A stretch of 10,191 bases of DNA from an uncultured Erysipelotrichaceae bacterium. Its GTDB lineage: Bacteria; Bacillota_I; Bacilli_A; Erysipelotrichales; Erysipelotrichaceae. The stretch spans positions 1 through 10,191 of the forward strand of contig CAJUGR010000055.1 in the NCBI GenBank assembly GCA_910586285.1, written 5' to 3'. Within the stretch, counting starts at the first letter, position 1. Each line of letters opens with the position of its first letter. Below are positions 1 to 6,572 of the stretch, piece after piece. A program made the position numbers and the translations under genes. Below the pieces are notes generated by a model. That model saw only the letters and a list, made by a program, of their open reading frames with translations. It searched no databases and was not told the DNA's origin.

Positions 1-2
1 AG

Positions 3-32
3 CGTGAAGATAGCACATTGCCGGTCTACTGA
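3..32 (+). CDS. Possible C-terminal tail of an upstream gene (partial)
   Basis: The frame starting at base 3 reads nine codons (REDSTLPVY) and stops at the TGA of 30-32, immediately before the terminator hairpin at 31-48. A stop codon that touches a terminator is a common arrangement, which is the only reason to prefer this frame. Frame 1 also stays open, to the TGA at 43-45, and frame 2 stops at 5-7. Nothing here can be assigned to a family, and the call is a guess from position. Confidence 0.3.
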   Translation, partial: REDSTLPVY

Positions 33-56
33 CTCACTCATGTGAGTCTTTTTTTT
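31..56 (+). terminator. Rho-independent terminator of the upstream gene
   Basis: A perfect 7-bp stem (GACTCAC at 31-37, GTGAGTC at 42-48) with a four-base loop is followed directly by eight T (49-56). This is a textbook intrinsic terminator. It separates whatever lies upstream from the decayed LytTR operon. Confidence 0.88.
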
Positions 57-236
57 GTTTTGTGATATCCATTCCTATATCAATCCTCTGCGCTGGCATA
101 AAATCATGTCCTTAATCATTCAATAAATATATTAAAAAATAACATAGATATAATAACTATAATGTTCACTGTTCAAATTACCAAACTCAAATAATTAACC
201 TCTAATAATTACGGTAAATACATCATTCATGAAACC

Positions 237-245
237 TGTTATAAT
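237..245 (+). promoter_or_regulatory. Candidate extended -10 promoter of the decayed LytTR operon
   Basis: TG-T-TATAAT at 237-245 is a perfect -10 box with the extended TG element. No good -35 box lies 16-18 bases upstream, which extended -10 promoters can tolerate. Transcription would start near 252 and leave a leader of about 90 bases before the start codon at 343. The whole stretch 57-342 is visibly AT-rich and holds no gene. Two further TATAAT strings at 149-154 and 158-163 also lack a -35 partner. Confidence 0.5.
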
Positions 246-342
246 CGGTATATTTGCATTTCAGCATATGGATATTGTATCTCAGTTATTCAGTATTTTA
301 TTTGGTCAATAGTTATGCTATGATCTTTAAGAAGGTGATGCT

Positions 343-770
343 ATGAAAATAAAAACGAAGATGGATGAGTCTTGTAGCGAAATAGAGATTCTGATTAAAT
401 ATGTGTAAAGGAATGAACAAATCAATCATCTTATTAATTTATTACGATCTTTTGATATGCAAATAAAATGTGATAGTGAAGGTACAGAAAAAATGATCAA
501 TGTTTTAGATATTTATTACATTGAGAGTGTGGATAAGAAAACGTATGTATATTTGGAGTCAGGGGTGTATCATTCACAGTATCGCTTATATCAACTCAAA
601 GATAAATTACATGAATATGGTTTTGTTCACATCAGTAAGTCATGCCTGTTAAATATCGATATTTTGGAAAGCATGAGACCGCTTTTTAACAGCAGAATGG
701 AAGCTACATTGAAAAATGGGGAGAATTGAATATTAATCGCAATTATTTGAATGAAGTAAAAACGCATTGA
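343..770 (+). pseudogene. Broken LytTR DNA-binding transcriptional regulator
   Basis: The start codon follows a good Shine-Dalgarno site (AAGGTG, 332-337). The first 21 codons end at an in-frame TAA (406-408). The same frame then continues as a recognisable LytTR domain, with DIYYIESVDKKTYVY and VHISKSCLLNIDILE segments, to a TGA at 727-729. The usual LytTR C-terminus (ELNINRNYLNEVKTH) is present in another frame and stops at 768-770, so one base has been lost near the GGGG run at 718-721. Restoring one base gives about 142 codons, a normal size for a stand-alone LytTR regulator. Such proteins bind DNA and are usually paired with a membrane inhibitor, here the DUF3021-like gene that follows. 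A truncated 90-residue product from 457 is conceivable but lacks a good ribosome site and the C-terminus. Decay is the likelier reading. Confidence 0.85.
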
Positions 771-786
771 GGAGAGATAGAGTACT

Positions 787-1181
787 ATGAAAAAGTTTAT
801 GATTAATGCTTTTGCGACCACTGGTATCTCCCTGATTATGCTTTCTTTTGTTGCACTGGCTTTTCATGCAAAGTGTATTTATTTGGAAACCGTATTTCAG
901 ATTTTTGTGGTTAATGTGCTGAGTCATCTGTTGATTATATTGATTCGCAAAATGGATTTTAGAAGCAACTGCCTAGAAATGACGTTGGAGTTGATATCAC
1001 TTGAGAGTGAACTTTTAATTTTCGGCTGGCTGTTTCATTGGTTTACAAGTGTTTCTGTCGCTATATTGGTGATAATGGGGGGGGGATGATATATGTCATA
1101 TCACTATTTTTGAATTTATTACAGATGAGGCAAGCGGCAAAGGAAATCAATTCTCTGATTCAAAAGCGGCGGATGCAATAA
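787..1181 (+). pseudogene. DUF3021-like membrane protein, frameshifted at a run of nine G
   Basis: A start at 787 with AGGAGAG at 770-776 gives a four-helix-like membrane protein: hydrophobic stretches at about residues 8-25, 33-52, 70-86 and 88-97. The frame closes at 1087-1089, just after nine consecutive G (1077-1085). The missing end lies in the next frame from 1086: a hydrophobic segment (MIYVISLFLNLLQ), then a basic tail (KEINSLIQKRRMQ) ending at the TAA of 1179-1181. That is the expected fourth helix and charged tail of DUF3021 proteins. Adding one G or removing two restores a protein of about 130 residues. Genes of this family typically sit next to a LytTR regulator and are thought to control it. 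The gene is either dead or switchable by slippage at the G tract. The family call rests on recognised sequence pattern and context. Confidence 0.8.
1077..1085 (+). repeat. Homopolymer tract of nine G inside the DUF3021-like gene
   Basis: Nine consecutive G occur in an otherwise AT-rich region, exactly where the reading frame of the DUF3021-like gene breaks. Tracts of this length slip during replication. At nine G the last helix is out of frame, while seven or ten G would join the frames. Confidence 0.9.
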
Positions 1182-1185
1182 ATCA

Positions 1186-1199
1186 AGTTCTTTGGCAAT
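1186..1199 (+). repeat. 14-bp exact direct repeat, copy 1
   Basis: AGTTCTTTGGCAAT lies between the DUF3021-like gene and the Shine-Dalgarno site of the broken CPBP gene. It recurs exactly at 1585-1598 inside that gene. A match of this length at 399 bases' distance is unlikely by chance, though no function is evident. Confidence 0.7.
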
Positions 1200-1222
1200 C
1201 AGTATTTAAAGGAGAGGATAAG

Positions 1223-2055
1223 ATGGAAAAAGAAGAATAACAGGTATGATCTTTATGATGTTTCTTCTGATGATAATCATGAGAGTGATGGAAATTGTTT
1301 TTGTAAAGACGGACCAAACCTGGATTGCTGAAAATATTTACCATAAAATCGGTTGCATTCTGTTGATTGGGATTGTTTTAGCATTGCGAAATTGGCATTG
1401 GAGTGATTTGGGATTTTCAAAGAAGGGGATAATTCATGGATTGAAATATGGATTGGGACTTGGTATAAGTGTGTTTTTCTTTGCTTATGCTGTGGAGTTT
1501 ATCATACTTTATACAATGGGAAAACATCCGTCTTTATAATGCTATGTCACAAATTTCTCTCTCTCACAGAACCATAACAACGGTAGTTCTTTGGCAATAA
1601 TCGCATTGTGCATTATCGGTAATCTTATCAATGTTTGGGCCGAGGAAGGACTTTTCCGCGGGTTATTTTTGAAAATAGGAATGCAATGCTATTCTCAAAA
1701 AACAGCTAATCGCATCCAGGCGCTGTTGTTTGGTATCTGGCATATCACCAATGTCATTTATCCGGTATTGACTGGTTCAATGAGCATCACTGCCGCTATT
1801 CTTATGGGCAGCGGTTATGTGCTGTTATCTGCTGTTTTGGCTTATGAATGGGGGCTATCTGCGGCATTGAGCGGAACGCTTTGGGTCGGAGCATCACAGC
1901 ATTTGTTTAATAATTTTATCAGTAATTTCCTTCATACGGTAAGTGAAACCGGCGTTGATGAAATGATGGTTTTAAGAATCGTTTTATCCAATATGTTATC
2001 GTTTGTCGTGGTTTTGATCATTGCGCAGAAAAAGAAGTCCAAGCTTTGCGAATGA
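1223..2055 (+). pseudogene. Broken CPBP-family intramembrane metalloprotease
   Basis: A strong Shine-Dalgarno site (AAAGGAG, 1208-1214) precedes the ATG at 1223, but that frame stops after five codons at 1238-1240. The real coding frame is shifted by one and reads RRITGMIFMMFLLM from 1231. One extra A in the A5 run (1227-1231) would join them. The main frame is then cut by an in-frame TAA (1537-1539) and resumes through 2055. After that stop come all the catalytic CPBP motifs: EEGLFRG (about 1639-1659), FGIWH (about 1726-1740) and HLFNN (about 1900-1914). Repair gives 277 codons, a normal length. CPBP proteases (the Abi group) include bacteriocin self-immunity factors, which fits a LytTR/DUF3021 operon, but the substrate is unknown. 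Restart from TTG 1591 lacks a ribosome site. Confidence 0.87.
1585..1598 (+). repeat. 14-bp exact direct repeat, copy 2
   Basis: This is the second copy of AGTTCTTTGGCAAT, inside the broken CPBP gene and 46 bases after its nonsense codon. Recombination or slippage between the copies would delete 399 bases. The core TTGGCAA occurs again at 2082-2088, just upstream of mnmA. Confidence 0.7.
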
Positions 2056-2080
2056 CTTTTACGATTTCTGCGTTTCTTTT
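2024..2080 (+). terminator. Probable terminator at the end of the broken CPBP gene
   Basis: CGCAGAAA (2024-2031) pairs with TTTCTGCG (2065-2072), and an inner AAGTC/GACTT pair (2035-2039 and 2054-2058) shortens the loop. The tail at 2073-2080 is TTTCTTTT. The upstream arm lies inside the last codons of the CPBP reading frame. The long loop and interrupted T-run make this weaker than the other terminators in the window. Confidence 0.5.
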
Positions 2081-2101
2081 CTTGGCAAAGTACGTTATAA
2101 T
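2073..2101 (+). promoter_or_regulatory. Candidate promoter of mnmA
   Basis: A perfect -10 box TATAAT at 2096-2101 lies 17 bases after a poor -35 (TTTCTT, 2073-2078). A better-looking TTGGCA (2082-2087) is only eight bases upstream and cannot serve as -35. The promoter overlaps the tail of the preceding terminator. The ATG at 2123 follows with AGGGTGA (2109-2115) as ribosome site. Confidence 0.45.
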
Positions 2102-2122
2102 TATAGCCAGGGTGATAACGCA

Positions 2123-3289
2123 ATGAAGAAGAAAGTATTGTTAGGCTTATCAGGCGGTGTGGATTCTGCCGTAGCCGCGTATCAATTAAAACAACAGGGA
2201 TATGATGTAACCTGTGCGTTTATGCGTAATTGGGATTCATATGCCAATCATGATATTCTTGGTAATCCGACCATTCAAAATGATATTTGTCCGCAAGAAC
2301 AGGACTATCTCGATGCTAAGGCGGTCGCAGAGGCTTTGGATCTGCCTTTATTACGGGTGGATTTTGTTAAGGAATATTGGAACGATGTTTTTGAGACCTT
2401 CCTTAAGGAATACGAACAGGGAAGAACCCCCAATCCGGATATTCTTTGTAACAAATACATTAAATTTGATGCCTTTTTGAAATACGCGGATTCACTGGGA
2501 TTTGATACGTTGGCTACCGGTCATTATGCACAGGTAGATCATCAGAAAGAAGAAAGCATATTATTGCGTGGCGCAGATCAAAATAAGGATCAAACATATT
2601 TTTTATGTCAGATTGCGCCTTCGGCACTTAAGCGTACGCTGTTTCCGATCGGTGCCATGAAGAAACAGGAAGTGCGGGAAATTGCCGATCGCTTGCAGTT
2701 ACGCAGTGTCGCGCAGAAGAAGGATTCCACCGGTATTTGTTTTATCGGCGAGCGAAATTTCCGTCAATTCTTGACAAATTATATACCGATGCAAGATGGC
2801 GATATTGTGGACATTGCTTCTTTGGAAGTCATCGGACGACATCAAGGTGTATATTATTATACAATCGGTCAGCGCAAGGGTCTGGGGATCGGCGCAATCG
2901 GCGGTCCGTGGTTTGTGATCGGGAAAGATGTGCATAAAAATATTCTTTATGTAGCGCGTGGTGATGATCGCAGCTGGCTTATTTCCACCAGTTGTATTGT
3001 CAGTGATGTGAATTGGTTTTCTTCAGTTAAGCCTTCTACGACTTATGCGTGTACAGCTAAGTTTCGCTATCGGCAGCCGGATCAGGAGGTTACCTTGCGC
3101 TTTATTGATGATACCACAGTTTTGGTCAGCTATGCTCAGGGAGTGGCAGCGGTTACTGATGGACAGGAAGCGGTATTTTATCAGGGGGATCGCTGTTTGG
3201 GCGGTGGTGTTATCCAAGCAGTGTTTGATGAGGGAATTCCCATTGCGGAAAAGATTGCAGTGAGGTTACAAGATGGAAAAGCAAATTGA
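2123..3289 (+). CDS. mnmA: tRNA-specific 2-thiouridylase MnmA
   Basis: MnmA uses ATP to adenylate U34 of the tRNAs for Lys, Glu and Gln in the cytoplasm and replaces its oxygen with sulfur relayed from a cysteine desulfurase. Visible in the 388 residues are the pyrophosphatase-type P-loop SGGVDS (10-15), the NPDILCN motif with the first catalytic cysteine (Cys109), and STGICFIGE with the second (Cys206). The central TIGQRKGLG segment (247-255) and the C-terminal beta-barrel region follow. These two cysteines match the catalytic pair known from the E. coli enzyme. I chose ATG 2123 because MKKKVLLGLSGGVDS is the standard N-terminus and AGGGTGA sits eight bases upstream. The frame is open further up to 2021, but that part overlaps the terminator. 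The next gene starts 17 bases before this one ends, so the two are probably translationally coupled. Confidence 0.97.
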   Translation: MKKKVLLGLSGGVDSAVAAYQLKQQGYDVTCAFMRNWDSYANHDILGNPTIQNDICPQEQDYLDAKAVAEALDLPLLRVDFVKEYWNDVFETFLKEYEQGRTPNPDILCNKYIKFDAFLKYADSLGFDTLATGHYAQVDHQKEESILLRGADQNKDQTYFLCQIAPSALKRTLFPIGAMKKQEVREIADRLQLRSVAQKKDSTGICFIGERNFRQFLTNYIPMQDGDIVDIASLEVIGRHQGVYYYTIGQRKGLGIGAIGGPWFVIGKDVHKNILYVARGDDRSWLISTSCIVSDVNWFSSVKPSTTYACTAKFRYRQPDQEVTLRFIDDTTVLVSYAQGVAAVTDGQEAVFYQGDRCLGGGVIQAVFDEGIPIAEKIAVRLQDGKAN

Positions 3290-3986
3290 ACGCCCATGCC
3301 CGTTGGGTAAGGGGCGGATGATTTGTCTCGTCCTGAATTATTTTCTTGGATACAATTTTTTGTATCCGCTGCTATTGCGGCATATTACGTTGTGGCTTGA
3401 TCCGACGGCACGCGCCATTCCCGATTGGATGCAGTATGCTGTTTATATTTATATGATGATTATCAGTATCGTCCTTGCTTATCCGCTGTTACAAGAATCA
3501 CTGACGACTTTACGACAGCGGAAAACACAAGTGGTGAAAAGTGCCTTTCTGTTGATGATCGGCTATTATATAGCGTCAATTTTTCTGAATGTCATATTGA
3601 TGCAGTTTACCGATACCACGACCAGTGCCAATCAAAGTGAAATTATTCATGCCGTAGAAATTTCACCGTGGCTGACACTGTTTACAACGATCATATATGC
3701 ACCGATTGTCGAAGAGATTTTATTTCGCGGGGTATTTTATCGTGCCCTGCGTCCGCATTTGAGCATGTGTTGGTCAGGCTTTATCAGTGCGTTTGCCTTT
3801 GGCTTTATTCATGTGATGACCTCTTTTTTTACCGGTGATTTTGGTGATATGATCTATTTGTTTTCTTATGCCTTGATCGGACTTTTTCTGGTTATGGCTT
3901 ATGAGAAAAACGATACGATATATGCCAGCATTCTATTGCATTTTATCAATAATGCACTTGCTTTTCTGTTATTGTTTGCGCCATAG
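3273..3986 (+). CDS. CPBP-family intramembrane glutamic/metal-dependent protease
   Basis: A 237-residue multi-pass membrane protein has about six hydrophobic segments (roughly 17-36, 54-74, 87-110, 132-146, 167-185, 192-209) and a short final helix. The three CPBP motifs are intact: EEILFRG (147-153), FGFIH (176-180) and HFINN (223-227). They supply the glutamates, histidines and asparagine of the Rce1-like active site inside the membrane. The family includes CAAX-type proteases and bacteriocin immunity proteins; the substrate here is unknown. The start at 3273 lies within the end of mnmA, with TGAGG (3261-3265) as ribosome site, so it is co-transcribed with mnmA. In Bacillus the corresponding place between trmU and recD2 holds a TPR protein. 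It is a different lineage from the broken CPBP gene at 1223-2055, since only the motifs are shared. No clear terminator follows. Confidence 0.93.
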   Translation: MEKQIERPCPLGKGRMICLVLNYFLGYNFLYPLLLRHITLWLDPTARAIPDWMQYAVYIYMMIISIVLAYPLLQESLTTLRQRKTQVVKSAFLLMIGYYIASIFLNVILMQFTDTTTSANQSEIIHAVEISPWLTLFTTIIYAPIVEEILFRGVFYRALRPHLSMCWSGFISAFAFGFIHVMTSFFTGDFGDMIYLFSYALIGLFLVMAYEKNDTIYASILLHFINNALAFLLLFAP

Positions 3987-4059
3987 TTTTCACGTGGTGA
4001 TACGGAGAGTTTTTGCTGATTCTTTCTATGGTAACATGATTGAGTTGAAGACAGTTTAT

Positions 4060-4075
4060 ATCAAACCGATTTGAT
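4060..4075 (+). repeat. Short palindrome upstream of recD2
   Basis: ATCAAA (4060-4065) and TTTGAT (4070-4075) form a 6-4-6 inverted repeat in the 159-base gap between the CPBP gene and recD2. A second, weaker pair (GATCA 4076-4080, TGATC 4097-4101) follows it. This could be an operator or a weak RNA hairpin. I found no convincing promoter or terminator in the same gap. Confidence 0.35.
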
Positions 4076-4145
4076 GATCAAAAATCAGCTAGAAAGTGAT
4101 CCTTTTCATGGCGCACAGCGTGCTTGCATGGGATAAGGGGAATGT

Positions 4146-6326
4146 ATGGAAACATTGAAAATACAAGCTGTTTTTATTTATATGATCTTTCGCAATACAG
4201 AAAACAGTTACAGTGTCGCTCGTTTTGTGACATATGATAAGCAGGAAAAAGAGTTTACCGCTACCGGGATTATGGGGGAATTAAAGTTTGAGAGTGTTTA
4301 TGATCTTTATGGTCATTATGAGGAGCATCCGCGTTACGGGATGCAGTTTCAAGTAGAACGTTATGAGTTGATGCAGCCCAATGACAGCAGTTCCCTGATT
4401 CGTTATTTTTCCAGTGCCGCTTTTCCGGGAATCGGACGAAAGATTGCGCAGGGGATTGTGGAAACACTGGGTGAAGATGCGATCAATCGGATTCGAAATG
4501 ACCCCGGAGTATTGGATCAGATTGGGGGGATTTCAGAAAAGAAGCGGGAGGTCATTCTCCAAGGTGTAAGTCAGTTAGCGGATTTGGATGACAGTGTCGT
4601 GTTTTTTACGCAGTACGGAATTTCCCCACAGATGATTGCGAAAATTCAAGCCAAATACGGTGAAGATGCGGTGGCAGTAGTAAAAGAGAATCCCTACCGC
4701 ATGGTCGAGGAAATTGACGGCATCGGTTTTGCGAGTGCCGATAAGTTGGCACGTGCCCTTTCTTTTGAGGAAGATCATCCCTTTCGCATAGAGGCAGCGG
4801 TACTGGCTGCGGTATTATCGCTGTGCATGGCGAGTGGGAATACTTATGTGTTCGCTGCGCAATTGGAGCGCGAGGTACGAAAGACGCTTCCTTTCTTGAA
4901 TATCAATTTGGATGATATTTTAGCGGAATTGGCAATGCGCCGTTCGCTGATTATTGAAGAGGATCGTATTTATCATCATACCCAATATGATGCGGAAAGC
5001 GGAATTGCCCAAATGTTGGGTGATTTTCCCGAAGCGCCGTTGCCGTGTGACATATCAGATTTGTCGACGGCGATATCCGAAATGGAACAGGAATTTCATA
5101 TTGCGTATGAAGAGATGCAACGTCAGGCTATCGCAATGTTTTTCATGCAGCCGTTTGCCATCATCAGTGGCGGTCCGGGAACCGGCAAAACAACGATTGT
5201 GAAGGGGATATTGCATTTGGCTCAGCGATATTATCCGCAGGCCAATATAGTGCTTTGTGCCCCCACCGGCCGTGCCGCAAAGCGATTATCCCAGCTGAGT
5301 GACAGTGCGGCAATGACCATTCATTCGTTATTGAAGTGGGATTTGGAGAGCAATCGCTTCATGAAAGATGAAAGGGATCCGTTGGATGCGGATATCTTAA
5401 TTATCGATGAGTTTTCAATGGTGGATGCATGGCTGTTTTATTCCTTATTGCGGGCATGTCGACCTGTACATAAAATCTTACTAATCGGTGATCGTGATCA
5501 GTTGCCCAGTGTGGGACCCGGTTGTGTTTTGCAGGATCTGATGGAAAGCGAATGTTTTCCGATGATTTCCTTACAAAAGATCTTCCGGCAACGTGAGGGC
5601 AGCGATGTGGTTAGTCTGGCTCATGAAATAAGAGCGGGGCATTTTGATGGTCTGAAACAAGCACGGGATACGGCTTTTTTTGCCTGTCCGCCTTATGAAG
5701 TAACCAAAAGGGTAAAACAGATTGTGACCAGTGCCTACGAGAAAGGCTATCAAAATCATGATATACAAGTATTGGCGCCGATGTATAACGGTGTGGCCGG
5801 TATTGACGCCTTAAATCATGCGCTACAAGAAATGATGAATCCCCCGACCGCTCATAAACGGGAATTGCGTAGCGGATATCGTTTGTTTCGTGAAGGAGAC
5901 AAGGTGATGCAGCTGAAAAATCAGCCGGAAGACGAAGTATATAACGGAGATATCGGTACCATTGAAGAAATTATTTATGCGCAAGAGGATATTTCCAATC
6001 AAAATCGTATTGTTGTACGTTATGATGATATTCTCGTTGATTATACGCAGGAACAGATTTATCATATTACCCATGCATACTGTATTTCCATTCATAAGGC
6101 ACAGGGCAGTGAGTATCCGATTGTCATTATGCCGATGGTAAACGAATATCGTCATATGCTACAACGGCGATTATTGTATACCGGAGTCAGTCGTGCCAAA
6201 AAATCACTGGTGTTGTTAGGGGAACTCTCAGCAATCCAAAAAGCCATCAGCGCGCAAGTGAAGTTACTGCGAATGAGTACGCTGAAAGATCGTATCCAAA
6301 AAACTTTTTCAGACATGGCGGTATAA
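4146..6326 (+). CDS. recD2: ATP-dependent RecD2-type DNA helicase
   Basis: RecD2 is a stand-alone 5'-3' superfamily 1B helicase of bacteria that usually lack RecBCD; it acts in DNA repair and replication-fork maintenance. The 726 residues show the family layout. An N-terminal OB-like and helix-hairpin-helix region of about 320 residues has FPGIGRKIAQGI (93-104), GGIS (127-130) and DGIGFASADKLA (191-202). The helicase core follows: Walker A GGPGTGKTT (342-350), Walker B IIDEFSMVD (419-427), LIGDRDQLPSVGPG (446-459), IFRQ (479-482), SIHKAQGSEYP (648-658) and TGVSRAK (679-685). All catalytic motifs are intact and length is normal. The start at 4146 has AAGGGG (4135-4140) five bases upstream. Its neighbourhood with mnmA and an AI-2E-family gene resembles the trmU/yrrC/yrrI region of Bacillus. 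Confidence 0.97.
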   Translation: METLKIQAVFIYMIFRNTENSYSVARFVTYDKQEKEFTATGIMGELKFESVYDLYGHYEEHPRYGMQFQVERYELMQPNDSSSLIRYFSSAAFPGIGRKIAQGIVETLGEDAINRIRNDPGVLDQIGGISEKKREVILQGVSQLADLDDSVVFFTQYGISPQMIAKIQAKYGEDAVAVVKENPYRMVEEIDGIGFASADKLARALSFEEDHPFRIEAAVLAAVLSLCMASGNTYVFAAQLEREVRKTLPFLNINLDDILAELAMRRSLIIEEDRIYHHTQYDAESGIAQMLGDFPEAPLPCDISDLSTAISEMEQEFHIAYEEMQRQAIAMFFMQPFAIISGGPGTGKTTIVKGILHLAQRYYPQANIVLCAPTGRAAKRLSQLSDSAAMTIHSLLKWDLESNRFMKDERDPLDADILIIDEFSMVDAWLFYSLLRACRPVHKILLIGDRDQLPSVGPGCVLQDLMESECFPMISLQKIFRQREGSDVVSLAHEIRAGHFDGLKQARDTAFFACPPYEVTKRVKQIVTSAYEKGYQNHDIQVLAPMYNGVAGIDALNHALQEMMNPPTAHKRELRSGYRLFREGDKVMQLKNQPEDEVYNGDIGTIEEIIYAQEDISNQNRIVVRYDDILVDYTQEQIYHITHAYCISIHKAQGSEYPIVIMPMVNEYRHMLQRRLLYTGVSRAKKSLVLLGELSAIQKAISAQVKLLRMSTLKDRIQKTFSDMAV

Positions 6327-6347
6327 TAAAGCGAATGTCGCTCATAC

Positions 6348-6369
6348 TATCACCATGATAGGAGTGATA
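6348..6369 (+). repeat. Inverted repeat framing a ribosome binding site
   Basis: TATCAC (6348-6353) and GTGATA (6364-6369) are complementary, and most of the AGGAG of the next gene (6360-6364) lies in the ten-base loop. A second small hairpin (AGCGA 6330-6334, TCGCT 6338-6342) precedes it without a T-run. These may shape translation of the small protein downstream, but the stems are short. Confidence 0.3.
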
Positions 6370-6371
6370 TG

Positions 6372-6548
6372 ATGAATAAGTATATAGTGACTGCCATGGT
6401 TGGATTTGCGGCCGGTATTTACGTCGGTTTCAGTAATGAGGATGAACTGCATGATCTTTGCCGTCAGGGTCAAAGAACAAAGCGGAAAGCGGTTCGTAAA
6501 ATGCATAAGGCCTATGATACCATGTGTGACTGCATGGATTTGGACTAA
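6372..6548 (+). CDS. Small single-pass membrane protein of unknown function
   Basis: A 58-codon gene fits between recD2 and the next terminator. Two adjacent ATG codons exist (6369 and 6372); I prefer the second because AGGAG (6360-6364) is then seven bases away instead of four. Residues 4-20 (YIVTAMVGFAAGIYVGF) form one glycine-rich helix that looks like a membrane anchor. The rest is charged: an acidic patch (NEDELHD, 22-28), a basic stretch (RTKRKAVRK, 35-43), and a C-terminus with two close cysteines (CDC, 52-54) and acidic end. Layout is like small YtxH-type anchored proteins, but I cannot assign a family. Evidence that it is real: good ribosome site, no overlap with neighbours, a stop codon directly before a terminator, and sensible amino-acid composition. 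The spacing of 45 bases from recD2 suggests they share a transcript. Confidence 0.68.
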   Translation: MNKYIVTAMVGFAAGIYVGFSNEDELHDLCRQGQRTKRKAVRKMHKAYDTMCDCMDLD

Positions 6549-6572
6549 CCCCGTTGATCGGGGTTTTCCTTT
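6547..6572 (+). terminator. Rho-independent terminator abutting the next start codon
   Basis: AACCCCG (6547-6553), loop TTGAT, CGGGGTT (6559-6565) gives a GC-rich seven-pair stem followed by TTTTCCTTT (6564-6572). It begins within the stop codon of the small protein gene and ends at the base before ATG 6573. It would end the recD2-small protein transcript. It also covers the place where the AI-2E-family gene should have its ribosome site. Confidence 0.8.

Noticed and set aside
176..214. Three AATTA strings at 176, 193 and 207 as a LytTR-type operator
   Set aside because: Spacing is irregular (17 and 14 bases) and such strings are expected by chance in this AT-rich stretch.
406..1539. Stop-codon recoding that would make the TAA-containing genes functional
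   Set aside because: Other genes in the window use TAA as a normal end, and each broken gene also has a frameshift that recoding would not fix.
1591..2055. A separate 154-residue protease starting at TTG 1591
   Set aside because: The same frame is open upstream to the TAA at 1537 with family-like sequence, and there is no ribosome site. It is the rear part of the broken CPBP gene.
2021..2122. Longer mnmA reading frame starting at a TTG at 2021
   Set aside because: The extension runs through the terminator hairpin and promoter. MnmA normally begins just before its P-loop, as it does from ATG 2123, which has its own ribosome site.
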